From NCBI RefSeq assembly GCF_004297125.1, contig NZ_SCVD01000012.1:62001-126000 (forward strand): a DNA stretch of 64,000 nt, given 5' to 3'. A program made the position numbers and the translations under genes. Under the pieces are notes generated by a model. The model was not told the DNA's origin, did not search any database, and saw only the letters and a list, made by a program, of their open reading frames with translations. The DNA comes from Phenylobacterium sp. Lineage in GTDB: Bacteria > Pseudomonadota > Alphaproteobacteria > Caulobacterales > Caulobacteraceae. Below, in pieces: positions 1 to 7,326 of this stretch (positions within the stretch are counted from its first letter, which is position 1; the number at the start of each line of letters is the position of its first letter).

Positions 1-1
1 C

Positions 2-226
2 AACGGCTCGGTCAAAACCGACTGGTCGTCGTCGAAGGACTACAAGGATCTCAATTCCCCCGCGATGCCCAGCGGCTACTTGCGGCCGAACGAGAGCGTC
101 ATCCTCACCGAGGTGATCTACAACTACGAGCCCACGTTCGGAATATTCCTGTCGGACGACATCCGCATGAGCCGCCACGCCTACGTGCGGCCGCGCCTGT
201 CGGCGAAGGTGGAGAAGACCGACTAG
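2..226 (+). CDS. TadE-like pilus assembly protein, C-terminal fragment
   Basis: The reading frame is open from the window edge and stops at TAG 224-226, so only the last 74 residues are visible. The pattern of a serine and proline-rich stretch, then ESVILTEVIYNYEPTFG, then an aromatic and Arg-rich tail ending near AYVRPRLSAKVEKTD resembles the extracytoplasmic end of TadE/TadG-type pseudopilins of Flp/Tad pilus systems. In that family the N-terminal membrane helix lies upstream, outside this window. It lies 44 nt before the tRNA-Ser gene on the same strand. The family call rests on the tail alone, so it is moderate. Confidence 0.6.
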   Translation, partial: NGSVKTDWSSSKDYKDLNSPAMPSGYLRPNESVILTEVIYNYEPTFGIFLSDDIRMSRHAYVRPRLSAKVEKTD

Positions 227-270
227 AGCCTGTAGAGCCTGAACCGCGCGCCTGCTAGAAGCCGGCCGCT

Positions 271-360
271 GGACAGGTGGCCGAGTGGTTTAAGGCAGCG
301 GTCTTGAAAACCGCCGTGGGTGAGAGCCCACCGTGGGTTCGAATCCCACCCTGTCCGCCA
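271..360 (+). tRNA. tRNA-Ser (anticodon UGA)
   Basis: A 90-nt class II tRNA with encoded CCA at 358-360. The acceptor arms ggacagg (271-277) and cctgtcc (350-356) pair. The anticodon stem gcggt/accgc (298-302, 310-314) encloses loop cttgaaa with anticodon TGA at 305-307. A long variable arm (gtgggtgagagcccac) and a T arm with ttcgaat follow, as expected for serine tRNAs reading UCA-type codons. Its 3' end is repeated at 17141-17154, which marks it as a probable integration target. Confidence 0.97.
346..359 (+). repeat. putative attL: 3' end of tRNA-Ser
   Basis: The 14-nt sequence ccaccctgtccgcc at the 3' end of tRNA-Ser is repeated exactly, in the same orientation, at 17141-17154. Direct repeats of a tRNA 3' end that flank a block of accessory genes are the usual footprint of tyrosine-recombinase integration. 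The repeat is short, so the call leans on its position at the tRNA end and on the matching GGTTAGAC motifs on both sides. Confidence 0.6.
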
Positions 361-406
361 CGCATCGGAAAAAGGTGGGGAAGAACACCTACTTGCTCCT
401 CGCAAT

Positions 407-431
407 GTCTAACCGTCCGTCAGGGTTAGAC
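407..431. repeat. inverted GGTTAGAC pair beside attL
   Basis: gtctaacc (407-414) and ggttagac (424-431) form a perfect 8-bp inverted repeat separated by 9 nt, about 47 nt from the tRNA end. The same 8-mer appears twice near the other island end. This fits arm-type recombinase sites; a small hairpin or regulator operator is an alternative. Confidence 0.45.
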
Positions 432-669
432 ACATCCTGTTCGCTTTCCATCCTCGCGATCCGGCCCATCGCAGCAGTTGCCAACGCCTTCTGATTTGCG
501 GCGAGCGTGCGACGCGTTGCGGCGCCGGCTTCAAATCCTTTGGCGCGCACTCAAGGCCGGCGCTCGGCAAGCCAGAACCCTGACGCCCAGCGACCCCCGT
601 TCGCTCAGCCTCCTTGACTCTACCATGGGTGGAGCCGAAGCTTGCGGCGCCGCTCAAGGGCCACCGTCG

Positions 670-1008
670 ATGCAGCCGCCCGCCACGATGTCGCCTAGCG
701 AGGCCCTTCAGCACGCCGAGGTCGGCTCGTTCCGCTTCGACGACGAGTTCACGCTCACCTTTGTCATCATCGGCTTCGCGCTGGTAGCCTTGGGCTCCCT
801 GCTGTTCATGACCCGCAAGACACCCGCCACCGAAGACGTGCTGCGGGTCTATGTGGTGGTGATCATCATCTTCGGCACTCTGCTGGTGGTTTCCTCGTCG
901 TACACCACCGAGCAGATCGGACCGGTGCTGGGACTCTTCGGCACGATCGCCGGCTACATCCTCGGCCGGAGCGACCGGGGCGCCGGCGACAAGGAGGACA
1001 AGCCATGA
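670..1008 (+). CDS. small membrane protein of unknown function
   Basis: The protein has about 112 residues and two hydrophobic helices: FTLTFVIIGFALVALGSLLF near residues 23-42 and a longer one starting VYVVVIIIFGTLLVV. A short charged tail (SDRGAGDKEDKP) follows the last hydrophobic stretch. ATG 670 is preceded by AAGGG at a suitable distance; in-frame ATGs at 625 and 688 are possible, and the frame is open back to 478. Its stop overlaps the ATG of the next gene by 4 nt, so the two are probably translated together. I do not recognise the family. Confidence 0.7.
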   Translation: MQPPATMSPSEALQHAEVGSFRFDDEFTLTFVIIGFALVALGSLLFMTRKTPATEDVLRVYVVVIIIFGTLLVVSSSYTTEQIGPVLGLFGTIAGYILGRSDRGAGDKEDKP

Positions 1009-1484
1009 CCTACCATCCCGCCCTGGCTCTGGCCCTGGCGCTTGTGGTCTCGGTCGCAGCGCCGGGGTTCGCGTTCGCGCAGGACGCGGCCCCGTCCGCG
1101 ACGCGCCGACGGCCGCCCCCGCCTTCACCGGAAGCCGCGGAGGTCGCATCCGCGCCCCAGAAGATGGAAGTCCCCGGCGAAGCGGCTTCGATCGACCGGG
1201 GACCGGCCGCCATAGGGGCCACCCGACTGGCGCTGAAGAACACCACCCGCGACAGCCTCGACTGCACGCTCGCCGTCAGCGGCCGGCCGAGCCGGCGGCT
1301 CACCTTCGCGCCCGGCGAGGAGTTCGCCGACGAGTTCCGCAGCTATCCGGACCTGGCTCTAACCTGCCCCGCGATCCGGCGCTCCGCCTACGCCCCGCTG
1401 CTGCTGGGCAAGCGCTATGTGTTCGTGCGCGTCGCGGGTACACCCCAGCTGGTGGAAGTCGCCCCTCCGCCCCCGAGGCCGTAG
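1005..1484 (+). CDS. secreted protein, paralogue of the next gene
   Basis: A signal peptide is clear (hydrophobic LALALALVVSVAAPGF ending in an AFA/Q site). A Pro/Ala-rich linker of about 45 residues follows. The C-terminal domain of about 90 residues starts near RLALKNTTRDSLDCTL and has two cysteines (in LDCTL and LTCPA) that could form a disulphide. This domain is repeated in the following gene. The start ATGA overlaps the preceding stop, and its own TAG overlaps the next GTG, so three genes form one operon. The function is unknown; the location is probably periplasmic. Confidence 0.7.
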   Translation: MTYHPALALALALVVSVAAPGFAFAQDAAPSATRRRPPPPSPEAAEVASAPQKMEVPGEAASIDRGPAAIGATRLALKNTTRDSLDCTLAVSGRPSRRLTFAPGEEFADEFRSYPDLALTCPAIRRSAYAPLLLGKRYVFVRVAGTPQLVEVAPPPPRP

Positions 1485-1816
1485 TGCGCGCCGCCCTACT
1501 GGCCCTGGCGCTCCTACTCGTCTCGCCCGGGACGGCGGGGTCGCAAGCCCTGCCTGGCGCCAAACTCTACCTGAAGAACAACACCCGCCAGACGCTCCGC
1601 TGCAATCTGACCGCCGACGCCGCCCCGCCGCGTGCATTGAAGTTGAAGCCCGGCCGGGAGTTCAGTGACACCTACGCCCGCACCGTCCGGCTGGCGGTGA
1701 CTTGCCCTGCCGTACGCCCTGCCGCCTTCGGTCCGCTCAAGCTCGGCACGCACTACAGCTTCCTGCGAATCGAGGGGCGAACCGACCTGATCGAGGTTTC
1801 GCCGGACCGGCCCTGA
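1484..1816 (+). CDS. secreted protein, tandem paralogue of the preceding gene
   Basis: The 110-residue product has an N-terminal signal peptide (ALLALALLLVSPGTAGSQA) and one domain that matches the C-terminal domain of the preceding gene: LKNNTRQTLRCNL against LKNTTRDSLDCTL, and LAVTCPAVRPAAFGPLKLG against LALTCPAIRRSAYAPLLLG. The paired cysteines are conserved. It lacks the Pro/Ala linker. Translation starts at GTG 1484, sharing one base with the previous TAG. The pair looks like a gene duplication within the operon. The function is unknown. Confidence 0.7.
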   Translation: MRAALLALALLLVSPGTAGSQALPGAKLYLKNNTRQTLRCNLTADAAPPRALKLKPGREFSDTYARTVRLAVTCPAVRPAAFGPLKLGTHYSFLRIEGRTDLIEVSPDRP

Positions 1817-1831
1817 ACGGAGGCGTGACGC

Positions 1832-1850
1832 AAAAGGCCGAGGCGGCCTT
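1832..1850 (-). terminator. hairpin terminator for the minus-strand genes
   Basis: aaggcc (1834-1839) and ggcctt (1845-1850) form a 6-bp stem with a 5-nt loop. Read on the minus strand the stem is followed by TTTTG. It lies between the convergent stops at 1816 and 1863, where a terminator is expected for the minus-strand pair. Confidence 0.55.
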
Positions 1851-1862
1851 CCTCGATCGGGG

Positions 1863-2378
1863 TCACTTGAAGGCGCACTGATCGAGATGCTTGCGTCGTT
1901 CGTCCCGCTCAGACCGAACCTGCGCGCGGGAAACATCGGGGGCCATGCACCAGTTGACGTGCTCCGCCATGGACGTGGACCAGCGAGGACCGTCGGTGCG
2001 GCATCGCGCCATCGAGGACGCTGCGCGCGCTTCGGCGACGGCGACCTCCCCGTAAGCGATGCAGGCCGCTGCCCGTCCCGTCGTATCGTCGAACTTGGCG
2101 TCGTTTCCCGGCGCGCCGAGCGGGTAGCGCTCGCATCCGGCGATCAGTCCCTGGAGCCGCCCTGTGCCCTGCGCGTCCAGCCGCTCCGGGAACTTCTGGA
2201 TCAGGGCGTAATAATACTTCGAGGCTCGAACGCAGTTGGAACCATAGGCTTGGTCGCCCCGGCTGAGCAGCTGGTCGGCGCTCAGCCCCTGGGCGTGCGC
2301 CCAAGCCGGCGCCACGAGCCCCCCGACCAGCCAGAGCCTCGCGGCCAGGCGGAGCCTACTCTTGCGGGGTCGGTCCAT
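1863..2378 (-). CDS. secreted cysteine-containing protein, unknown
   Basis: The 171-residue product has a signal peptide (RLWLVGGLVAPAWAHAQG) with a good AHA/Q cleavage site. The mature part is about 140 residues with five cysteines, including SNCV, AGCE, AACI and NWCM, so disulphides are likely in the periplasm. The segment LLSRGDQAYGSNCVRASKYYYAL resembles one helical repeat, but I cannot place it in a family. Its ATG lies 23 nt inside the upstream gene (stop 2356), so the two are co-transcribed. A hairpin terminator follows at 1832-1850. Confidence 0.65.
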   Translation of the reverse strand: MDRPRKSRLRLAARLWLVGGLVAPAWAHAQGLSADQLLSRGDQAYGSNCVRASKYYYALIQKFPERLDAQGTGRLQGLIAGCERYPLGAPGNDAKFDDTTGRAAACIAYGEVAVAEARAASSMARCRTDGPRWSTSMAEHVNWCMAPDVSRAQVRSERDERRKHLDQCAFK

Positions 2379-3039
2379 CCTCGGTCTCCCTCTCGGGTTT
2401 CAGCTTCACGCCGGATGGCGTGGCCTCATCGGCAGTCAGCACGCCCCAGCCGAGGTAGGTGGGACCGTCCTTCGTGCTGAGGCTGTGCAGGGTCACGATG
2501 CTGGCGACCATGAGCACCACGCCCAGGAAGGACATCACCAGGCCCGGCGAGGTGCTGCTCAGAGCGGCCTTCATCCCAGCCCCCTCGCCGGAGACGGTTG
2601 TGGAAGGCTCGGTCATCTTGCCGAGGATGAAGGCGGAGCCCACGAAAGCCAGGATCATCCCGGTAACGAAGCCCAGGTAGCGCGACCAGACGCTGAACAT
2701 GACGATGGCGTTGGACTGATGATAGCGCCGGCTCACGATGTTTTCCTCAAGAAGGAGGAGCGCCCTGCGCTGCTGAAGTTCGAGGCAGTCCGCCGACGGC
2801 ATCGCAGGCTTGCCCGGCGCGGCGCAGGAGGCGCTGTCGAGCAGCAGGCCCGGCGGGATGGTCGGCGGGTGGGCGATGTGCCAGTTCAGCCAGATCAGTT
2901 GAGCGAAACTCCCCACGAAGAAAAAGACCGCCAGCACGACGATCACGCGGGTCATGAAGGGGCGGGCCTTGGTCTGCCACTCGGCCGTCCAGGCATCGCG
3001 CCCGATCTTGGCGGCCGCTAACTCCTGCTCGTCGCTCAC
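2356..3039 (-). CDS. membrane protein with three predicted helices, unknown
   Basis: The product has 227 residues if translation starts at GTG 3039, which has GGAG six bases upstream; an in-frame ATG at 3108 is less likely. Hydrophobic segments are VIVVLAVFFFVGSFAQLIWL near residues 30-50, YLGFVTGMILAFVGSAFILG and LVMSFLGVVLMVASIVTL, with a loop after the first that contains two cysteines and a charged C-terminal tail. Gene overlap ties it to the secreted protein downstream. Proximity to the muramidase gene (97 nt upstream) makes a membrane partner possible, but this is speculation. Confidence 0.6.
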   Translation of the reverse strand: MSDEQELAAAKIGRDAWTAEWQTKARPFMTRVIVVLAVFFFVGSFAQLIWLNWHIAHPPTIPPGLLLDSASCAAPGKPAMPSADCLELQQRRALLLLEENIVSRRYHQSNAIVMFSVWSRYLGFVTGMILAFVGSAFILGKMTEPSTTVSGEGAGMKAALSSTSPGLVMSFLGVVLMVASIVTLHSLSTKDGPTYLGWGVLTADEATPSGVKLKPERETEDGPTPQE

Positions 3040-3135
3040 GGAAGCTCCGGGTGACTGCGGCTGTGGCAGAACGACGTTCAGCGTCTCATCCCAGCAACAT
3101 GTGGTCAAGGCGCTGGCTGGATTCCGCGCCCCCGG

Positions 3136-3741
3136 CTAAGTTGTGTAGCTCATGGCGGAATAGAAATTTCGCGCATAGCCGGCGACAAGCGGCGCGCGGT
3201 CTAGGCCGTTTATGATCCGGCGCGCATTCACCCAGTCTTCGGTGGCGCCGAGGAAGTAGTTCTCCAACCGCTTGCCGGTGAACACGCCGTCGACCATCCC
3301 GTGGAACATCACCTTGCAGGCGATCGTCGGATCCATAGCCCTTTCCGGGTGCGCCACGAGGTCCTCGCCCACGATCGGCGACATGGCGGCGTAGTTGGAC
3401 TTCCAGGTCAGCTGCACGTAGCCGCGACCGCAGTAGCGGGGACCATCCCCGATCTCGGTGTTGCCCATCTTGCGCGCGCGCGCCGGATTGGCGCCGCTCA
3501 CGTCGTACATCTTGGTGAAGTACGCCTTGCCGCCGTACTCCTGGATCGGCTGCATGGTGGTGGCGGTCTCATGGAAAGCCGTCCCGAGCATGTAGGCCAG
3601 CCAACGATCGTCCCGTTGTTCCGACGAAGACTCCCAGACATCGAGGATGGCCGAAAGCCCTTCGACTTGTTTGGCCGCGAGCCTTCCGGAAAAAGGCGCC
3701 GAGCGGACGCTGTCGAAGAAGAACCTGCGGTTGATCGGCAT
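3136..3741 (-). CDS. GH19-like lytic enzyme (chitinase/endolysin fold)
   Basis: The 201-residue sequence has the marks of the glycoside hydrolase 19 lysozyme-like fold: a glutamate in the motif AFHETATTMQPIQEYG near residue 57 (likely general acid) and, later, RYCGRGYVQLTWKSNY, the conserved FxGRGxxQLTxxxNY-type block. The family cleaves chitin or the glycan strands of peptidoglycan, and many members are phage or prophage endolysins. No signal peptide is visible, so export would need a holin-like route or lysis. It precedes the membrane and secreted genes at 3039-1863 on the same strand. The fold is firm; substrate and role are not known. Confidence 0.8.
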   Translation of the reverse strand: MPINRRFFFDSVRSAPFSGRLAAKQVEGLSAILDVWESSSEQRDDRWLAYMLGTAFHETATTMQPIQEYGGKAYFTKMYDVSGANPARARKMGNTEIGDGPRYCGRGYVQLTWKSNYAAMSPIVGEDLVAHPERAMDPTIACKVMFHGMVDGVFTGKRLENYFLGATEDWVNARRIINGLDRAPLVAGYARNFYSAMSYTT

Positions 3742-3930
3742 CGCGTACGCCTGTTCGAGACCCCTGGTCGATGAACGCTAGGCTCTGAATCGCCGCAGCA
3801 CAACGCCGACGAGCGCCGATGCAACCTAGACAGGGTCCCGGAGGGGGCGCATCGTTCCGGACGCCCACGCAGAAAGCGTCTTGGAGCGCCAAAGGCAGCG
3901 CCCAGAAGACTTGGTTCAGGGGGAGGGACG

Positions 3931-5133
3931 ATGAAGCATATCGCCATCTTCTGCGACGGCACCTGGCAGAATTTCGGCCAACCCAATCCGACCAATGTCG
4001 CGAGGCTCGCGCGGGCCACCTTGCGCCGGACCACGACCGGCGCCGAACAGGTGATCCGCTACGATGATGGCGTCGGCGTCGGCACCGGCACGCTGGACAC
4101 CTTGAACGGGTTGATCGGCGGCGCCTTCGGCAAGGGCCTCGATTACAAGCTGGCCCGCAGCTACGAATTCCTGTGCCTGAACTACGAGGTGGGCGACCGG
4201 ATCTTCCTCTTCGGTTTCAGCCGCGGCGCCTACACGGTGCGTAGCCTGGCGGGGCTCCTGCGCCAGTTCTGGATCCTGCGGGCGGACGCGAGCGGCCATA
4301 TCCCCGAGGCCATAGACCTCTATCGCGCCCGGCCGCCGAAGGGCGCCGCCAAGGCCGCGGTCGACGCCTGGCTGGCCGAGGTCGCCCACTTTCACAAACT
4401 CTGGGCCCATCCCGTCTCGGAAGCCTTCGTCGGCCAGAAGGCCTTCGACCCCAAGGATCCAGACAGTTTGGTCCCGGCCGACCCCGAGAAATGCGCCTGG
4501 ATCCAGTACCTGGGCGTGTGGGACACCGTGGGCTCCCTGGGCATTCCGCCAAAGCTGCCGTTCGCCGACCTGGTGGACGAGCAGTACGCCTTTCACGACC
4601 TTGAACTCTCGCGCTTCGTCCGCTCGGCCCGCCATGCGGTGGCCCTGGATGAACGCCGCGAGACCTTTGCGCCGACGCTGTGGACGAACGTCGATGACCT
4701 GAACGTCAACGCGCGCGCCGCCGGCGTGGCCTATGGCCTGCGGCCCTATCAGCAGCAGTGGTTCCCCGGCGTGCATGGCTCGATCGGGGGCGGCGGCGCC
4801 AGTCCGGTCAGCCTGGCCCCGCTGCTGTGGATCGCCGAAGGCGCCGCGCGCGCCGGCCTGGCGCTGGACGCCGAACAGGTCCAGTGGCTGGCGTCGAAGA
4901 CCGATCCCACCGCCGACTTCGATCCCGAGAAGATGGATCTGGGCGCGCTCGCCCTGCGGCTCATCGGGGCGAAATGGCGAGACGGCCCGAACGATCTCGA
5001 CCAGATCTCGCTATCCGCCAAGGCTCGCATGAAGGGCCTGAAGACCTATGATCCGCACTCGCTGGAAGACGCCACCGTCGCCGCCGTCCGGGCCGGCGGA
5101 CTGACCAATCCTCTGCTGTGGTTCGAACCGTGA
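3931..5133 (+). CDS. DUF2235 alpha/beta-hydrolase
   Basis: The 400-residue protein begins with IAIFCDGTWQNFG and NPTNVARL, the signature of DUF2235, and carries a nucleophile elbow GFSRGAYTVRSLAG near residue 98 where Ser sits between Gly-Phe and Arg-Gly. The family includes the Tle1 phospholipase effectors of type VI secretion and many uncharacterised hydrolases. No VgrG, PAAR or immunity gene is adjacent, so an effector role is not supported here. GGGAGGG before ATG 3931 fixes the start. Its TGA overlaps the next ATG by one base. Confidence 0.85.
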   Translation: MKHIAIFCDGTWQNFGQPNPTNVARLARATLRRTTTGAEQVIRYDDGVGVGTGTLDTLNGLIGGAFGKGLDYKLARSYEFLCLNYEVGDRIFLFGFSRGAYTVRSLAGLLRQFWILRADASGHIPEAIDLYRARPPKGAAKAAVDAWLAEVAHFHKLWAHPVSEAFVGQKAFDPKDPDSLVPADPEKCAWIQYLGVWDTVGSLGIPPKLPFADLVDEQYAFHDLELSRFVRSARHAVALDERRETFAPTLWTNVDDLNVNARAAGVAYGLRPYQQQWFPGVHGSIGGGGASPVSLAPLLWIAEGAARAGLALDAEQVQWLASKTDPTADFDPEKMDLGALALRLIGAKWRDGPNDLDQISLSAKARMKGLKTYDPHSLEDATVAAVRAGGLTNPLLWFEP

Positions 5134-5537
5134 TGGAGCATTTCTTTCAGCAGCTCTCCGACGCTTTCCGCGCGGTCGTGCCGCTCTTCCTGGCCCTCGC
5201 GCTGCCGATCACCCTGTTCGTCTGCCGCTCGGTCGTCCGCGGCCAGCGCAGCGCCACCTATGACGACGTGATACGCGCCATCTATCCCGACGGCGCCGGT
5301 TCTGCCGGACCGACAGCCCAGCGGGGGATGGCGGCTCCTTCGCAAACCCGGCGCCCGCGCCGCTGGCGCCGAGCGCGGCGGCCCGCTCCGCCGGCCTCGG
5401 CGGCGAAAGGAAGCCGGGCATCCAGTGCGGTTCGCCGGCAGCCTCTCGCCCGTCCAACCCTCGAGCCCGCCAGCGGAAGTCCCGGCCCCTGTAGAACCGC
5501 TGCAATCACGCGTTGTGAGTCACTCCATCTTTGGTAA
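5133..5537 (+). CDS. small membrane protein with doubtful C-terminal half
   Basis: ATG 5133 shares a base with the preceding TGA, so translation is probably coupled. The first 55 residues look real: an amphipathic start, one membrane helix VVPLFLALALPITLFVC and a short polar segment. From about residue 60 the composition becomes Arg/Ala/Pro-rich and resembles an out-of-frame reading; another frame over 5330-5500 reads as a normal Ala/Pro linker. Either the protein ends in low-complexity sequence or there is a frameshift. The function is unknown. Confidence 0.45.
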   Translation: MEHFFQQLSDAFRAVVPLFLALALPITLFVCRSVVRGQRSATYDDVIRAIYPDGAGSAGPTAQRGMAAPSQTRRPRRWRRARRPAPPASAAKGSRASSAVRRQPLARPTLEPASGSPGPCRTAAITRCESLHLW

Positions 5538-5581
5538 GGTTCAGCTCGGCGCGCGCGCCGCCTCATGCCGGGAGACGGCCC

Positions 5582-6013
5582 ATGGCTTACACGGTCGCAC
5601 AGCTTCTCAAGACGTCGCAGGCGGATCTCGACACCCTGTTCAAGGGCCTCGAGGCGGGCCCCATCCCCGAAGGCCAGGCGGACGGCACCGCGATCATCGC
5701 GCCGGGCACGGACTTCAGCGACGAGATCGCCAAGATGGTCAACATCTTCGCCTGGCAAGGCAAGGTGTTCGATAGCCAGGCCGGTGTGCTGCGCAACCGC
5801 ATCCTGCCGTTCGGCGTCAACGCCATCGTGGCCCGGGTCTACAAGGACAAGAGCTGGCTCGACGACCGGGAGTGCATCGTCCTCGACTACTCGGAAACCT
5901 CGCTTGTGGCTCAGTGGATCCGCGACGAGATCCGGATGATCCAGCCCGGCCTCTACCTCGGCAAGGTCTACTGGAATAAGGCGCGCCTGATCGATTTCGC
6001 GCTGGAGTTCTAG
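5582..6013 (+). CDS. conserved hypothetical protein
   Basis: The 143-residue product begins MAYTVAQLLKTSQADLDTLF, carries a central segment AIIAPGTDFSDEIAKMVN, and ends with GLYLGKVYWNKARLIDFALEF. It is compact, has no signal peptide and no strong membrane helix. It lies upstream of the 6033 gene and the DyP peroxidase on the same strand with short gaps (19 nt and 7 nt), which suggests one transcript. I recall similar proteins next to peroxidase genes elsewhere but know no function. GGAGA/GGCC bases before ATG 5582 give a weak ribosome site. Confidence 0.7.
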   Translation: MAYTVAQLLKTSQADLDTLFKGLEAGPIPEGQADGTAIIAPGTDFSDEIAKMVNIFAWQGKVFDSQAGVLRNRILPFGVNAIVARVYKDKSWLDDRECIVLDYSETSLVAQWIRDEIRMIQPGLYLGKVYWNKARLIDFALEF

Positions 6014-6032
6014 CGGGAGGGGCCCGAAGGCC

Positions 6033-7319
6033 ATGACCCCTCAGTCGGAGTTCCTGGTGCTCGCTCCGGTGGGCCGACAGTCCGTACCGCCCCTGCGGGT
6101 GTTGCTGGCCGGCATGAACAGCTTGCCTGGCCTTGCCGATCCGCAGAACGCCTTGGCGCCATTCGGCGATTTTCCGGCCATCCATGTGGCGCGGTTCGTG
6201 GTGCTCGAGGACGAGACGCGTGAGGATCTCGCCGCGTTCGGCGCACCCGTCACGGACCTGCCGACCTACCTGGCGTTCATGGTCGATTGCGACGGCGAGG
6301 CGACCGATCTCCTCGATGAGCTCGCCACGCGGGCCGGGGCGGGTCTGCGGCGGATCTTCAGCCATTGCGACGGGTTCGGCCCGGCGACGGACCTGAGGGC
6401 CTGGATGGACGCGCATCTGGTCAAGCCCCAAGCGGTCTACCGCAACTGGCCAGGACGGACGGTGGGGCAGGTACGCGAGGAGGCCGCGCTGCGGGATGCG
6501 CTGTCCGGCGAGCTGCGCCGCGCCATGGCGGAAGGGGAGGTGACCGCGCAGGCCCTTCACGCGCGCCTGCGCACATACGCCCGCGACCATGGCCCGGCCC
6601 TTACCCCGGAAGCGCCGACCCCGGCCGCCTGGAAACGCCGCCATCTCTGGTCGTTGGTCTCGGGCGTCGTGATCCTGGCCATCGCCGCGCCCCTCCTGCT
6701 GATCGCCGCGCCGGTGCTGCTGGGGGTCCTGCGCTGGCGCGAGACGAACGACCCGGAGATCACCACGCCATCGGACCGGCGGCGCCAGCAGCGGATCGCG
6801 GCGCTGGAGGACCACGATGTCTCCAACCCCTTCACCGCCATTGGGACCATCAAGCCGGGCGGCTTCCGCGCCGCGGTGGTCGCCGCGGCGCTCTGGCTGA
6901 TCAATTTCGGATCCGAGCACCTCTACAAGCGCGGCCGCTTAGCCCGGGTAGGGACCATCCACTTTGCCCGCTGGATCGTGATCGACGGCGGCCAGCGGGT
7001 GCTATTCGTCAGCAACTATGACGGCTCGCTGGAAGCCTATATGGACGACTTCATCAACAAGGTGGCGTTCGGCCTGAACCTCGCATTCTCCAACGGCGTG
7101 GGCTACCCGACCACCAGCTTCCTGCTGTTCCAGGGCGCCAAGCGCGAGGAGCAGTTCAAGGCGTTCCTGCGCCGCCGCCAGCAACTCACCGACGTCTGGT
7201 ACAAGGCCTATCCCGGCCTGACCGCCTTCGATCTCGCGCGCAACAGCGAGATCCGCCGCGGTCTGGAAGATCCCGAGCTTACCGGCGCGCCGCTCCGCGC
7301 CTGGCTCGCGAAGATCTGA
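6033..7319 (+). CDS. hypothetical membrane-associated protein
   Basis: The 428-residue product starts with a segment rich in small hydrophobic residues and a region VARFVVLEDETREDLAAF, followed by FMVDCDGEATDLLDELA. A long hydrophobic hairpin, LVSGVVILAIAAPLLLIAAP, lies near residues 210-230. The C-terminal part holds HFARWIVIDGGQRVLFVSNY and a DGSLEAYMDDFINKVA stretch, consistent with a soluble alpha/beta domain. It sits directly before the DyP peroxidase gene (7 nt gap), so a shared pathway is likely. I do not recognise a named family. Confidence 0.75.
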   Translation: MTPQSEFLVLAPVGRQSVPPLRVLLAGMNSLPGLADPQNALAPFGDFPAIHVARFVVLEDETREDLAAFGAPVTDLPTYLAFMVDCDGEATDLLDELATRAGAGLRRIFSHCDGFGPATDLRAWMDAHLVKPQAVYRNWPGRTVGQVREEAALRDALSGELRRAMAEGEVTAQALHARLRTYARDHGPALTPEAPTPAAWKRRHLWSLVSGVVILAIAAPLLLIAAPVLLGVLRWRETNDPEITTPSDRRRQQRIAALEDHDVSNPFTAIGTIKPGGFRAAVVAAALWLINFGSEHLYKRGRLARVGTIHFARWIVIDGGQRVLFVSNYDGSLEAYMDDFINKVAFGLNLAFSNGVGYPTTSFLLFQGAKREEQFKAFLRRRQQLTDVWYKAYPGLTAFDLARNSEIRRGLEDPELTGAPLRAWLAKI

Positions 7320-7326
7320 GGTCGCC

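Noticed and set aside
409..1149. 246-codon minus-strand frame after the tRNA
   Set aside because: It runs opposite a gene with clear membrane helices and has an Arg/Gly/Ala composition typical of antisense frames.
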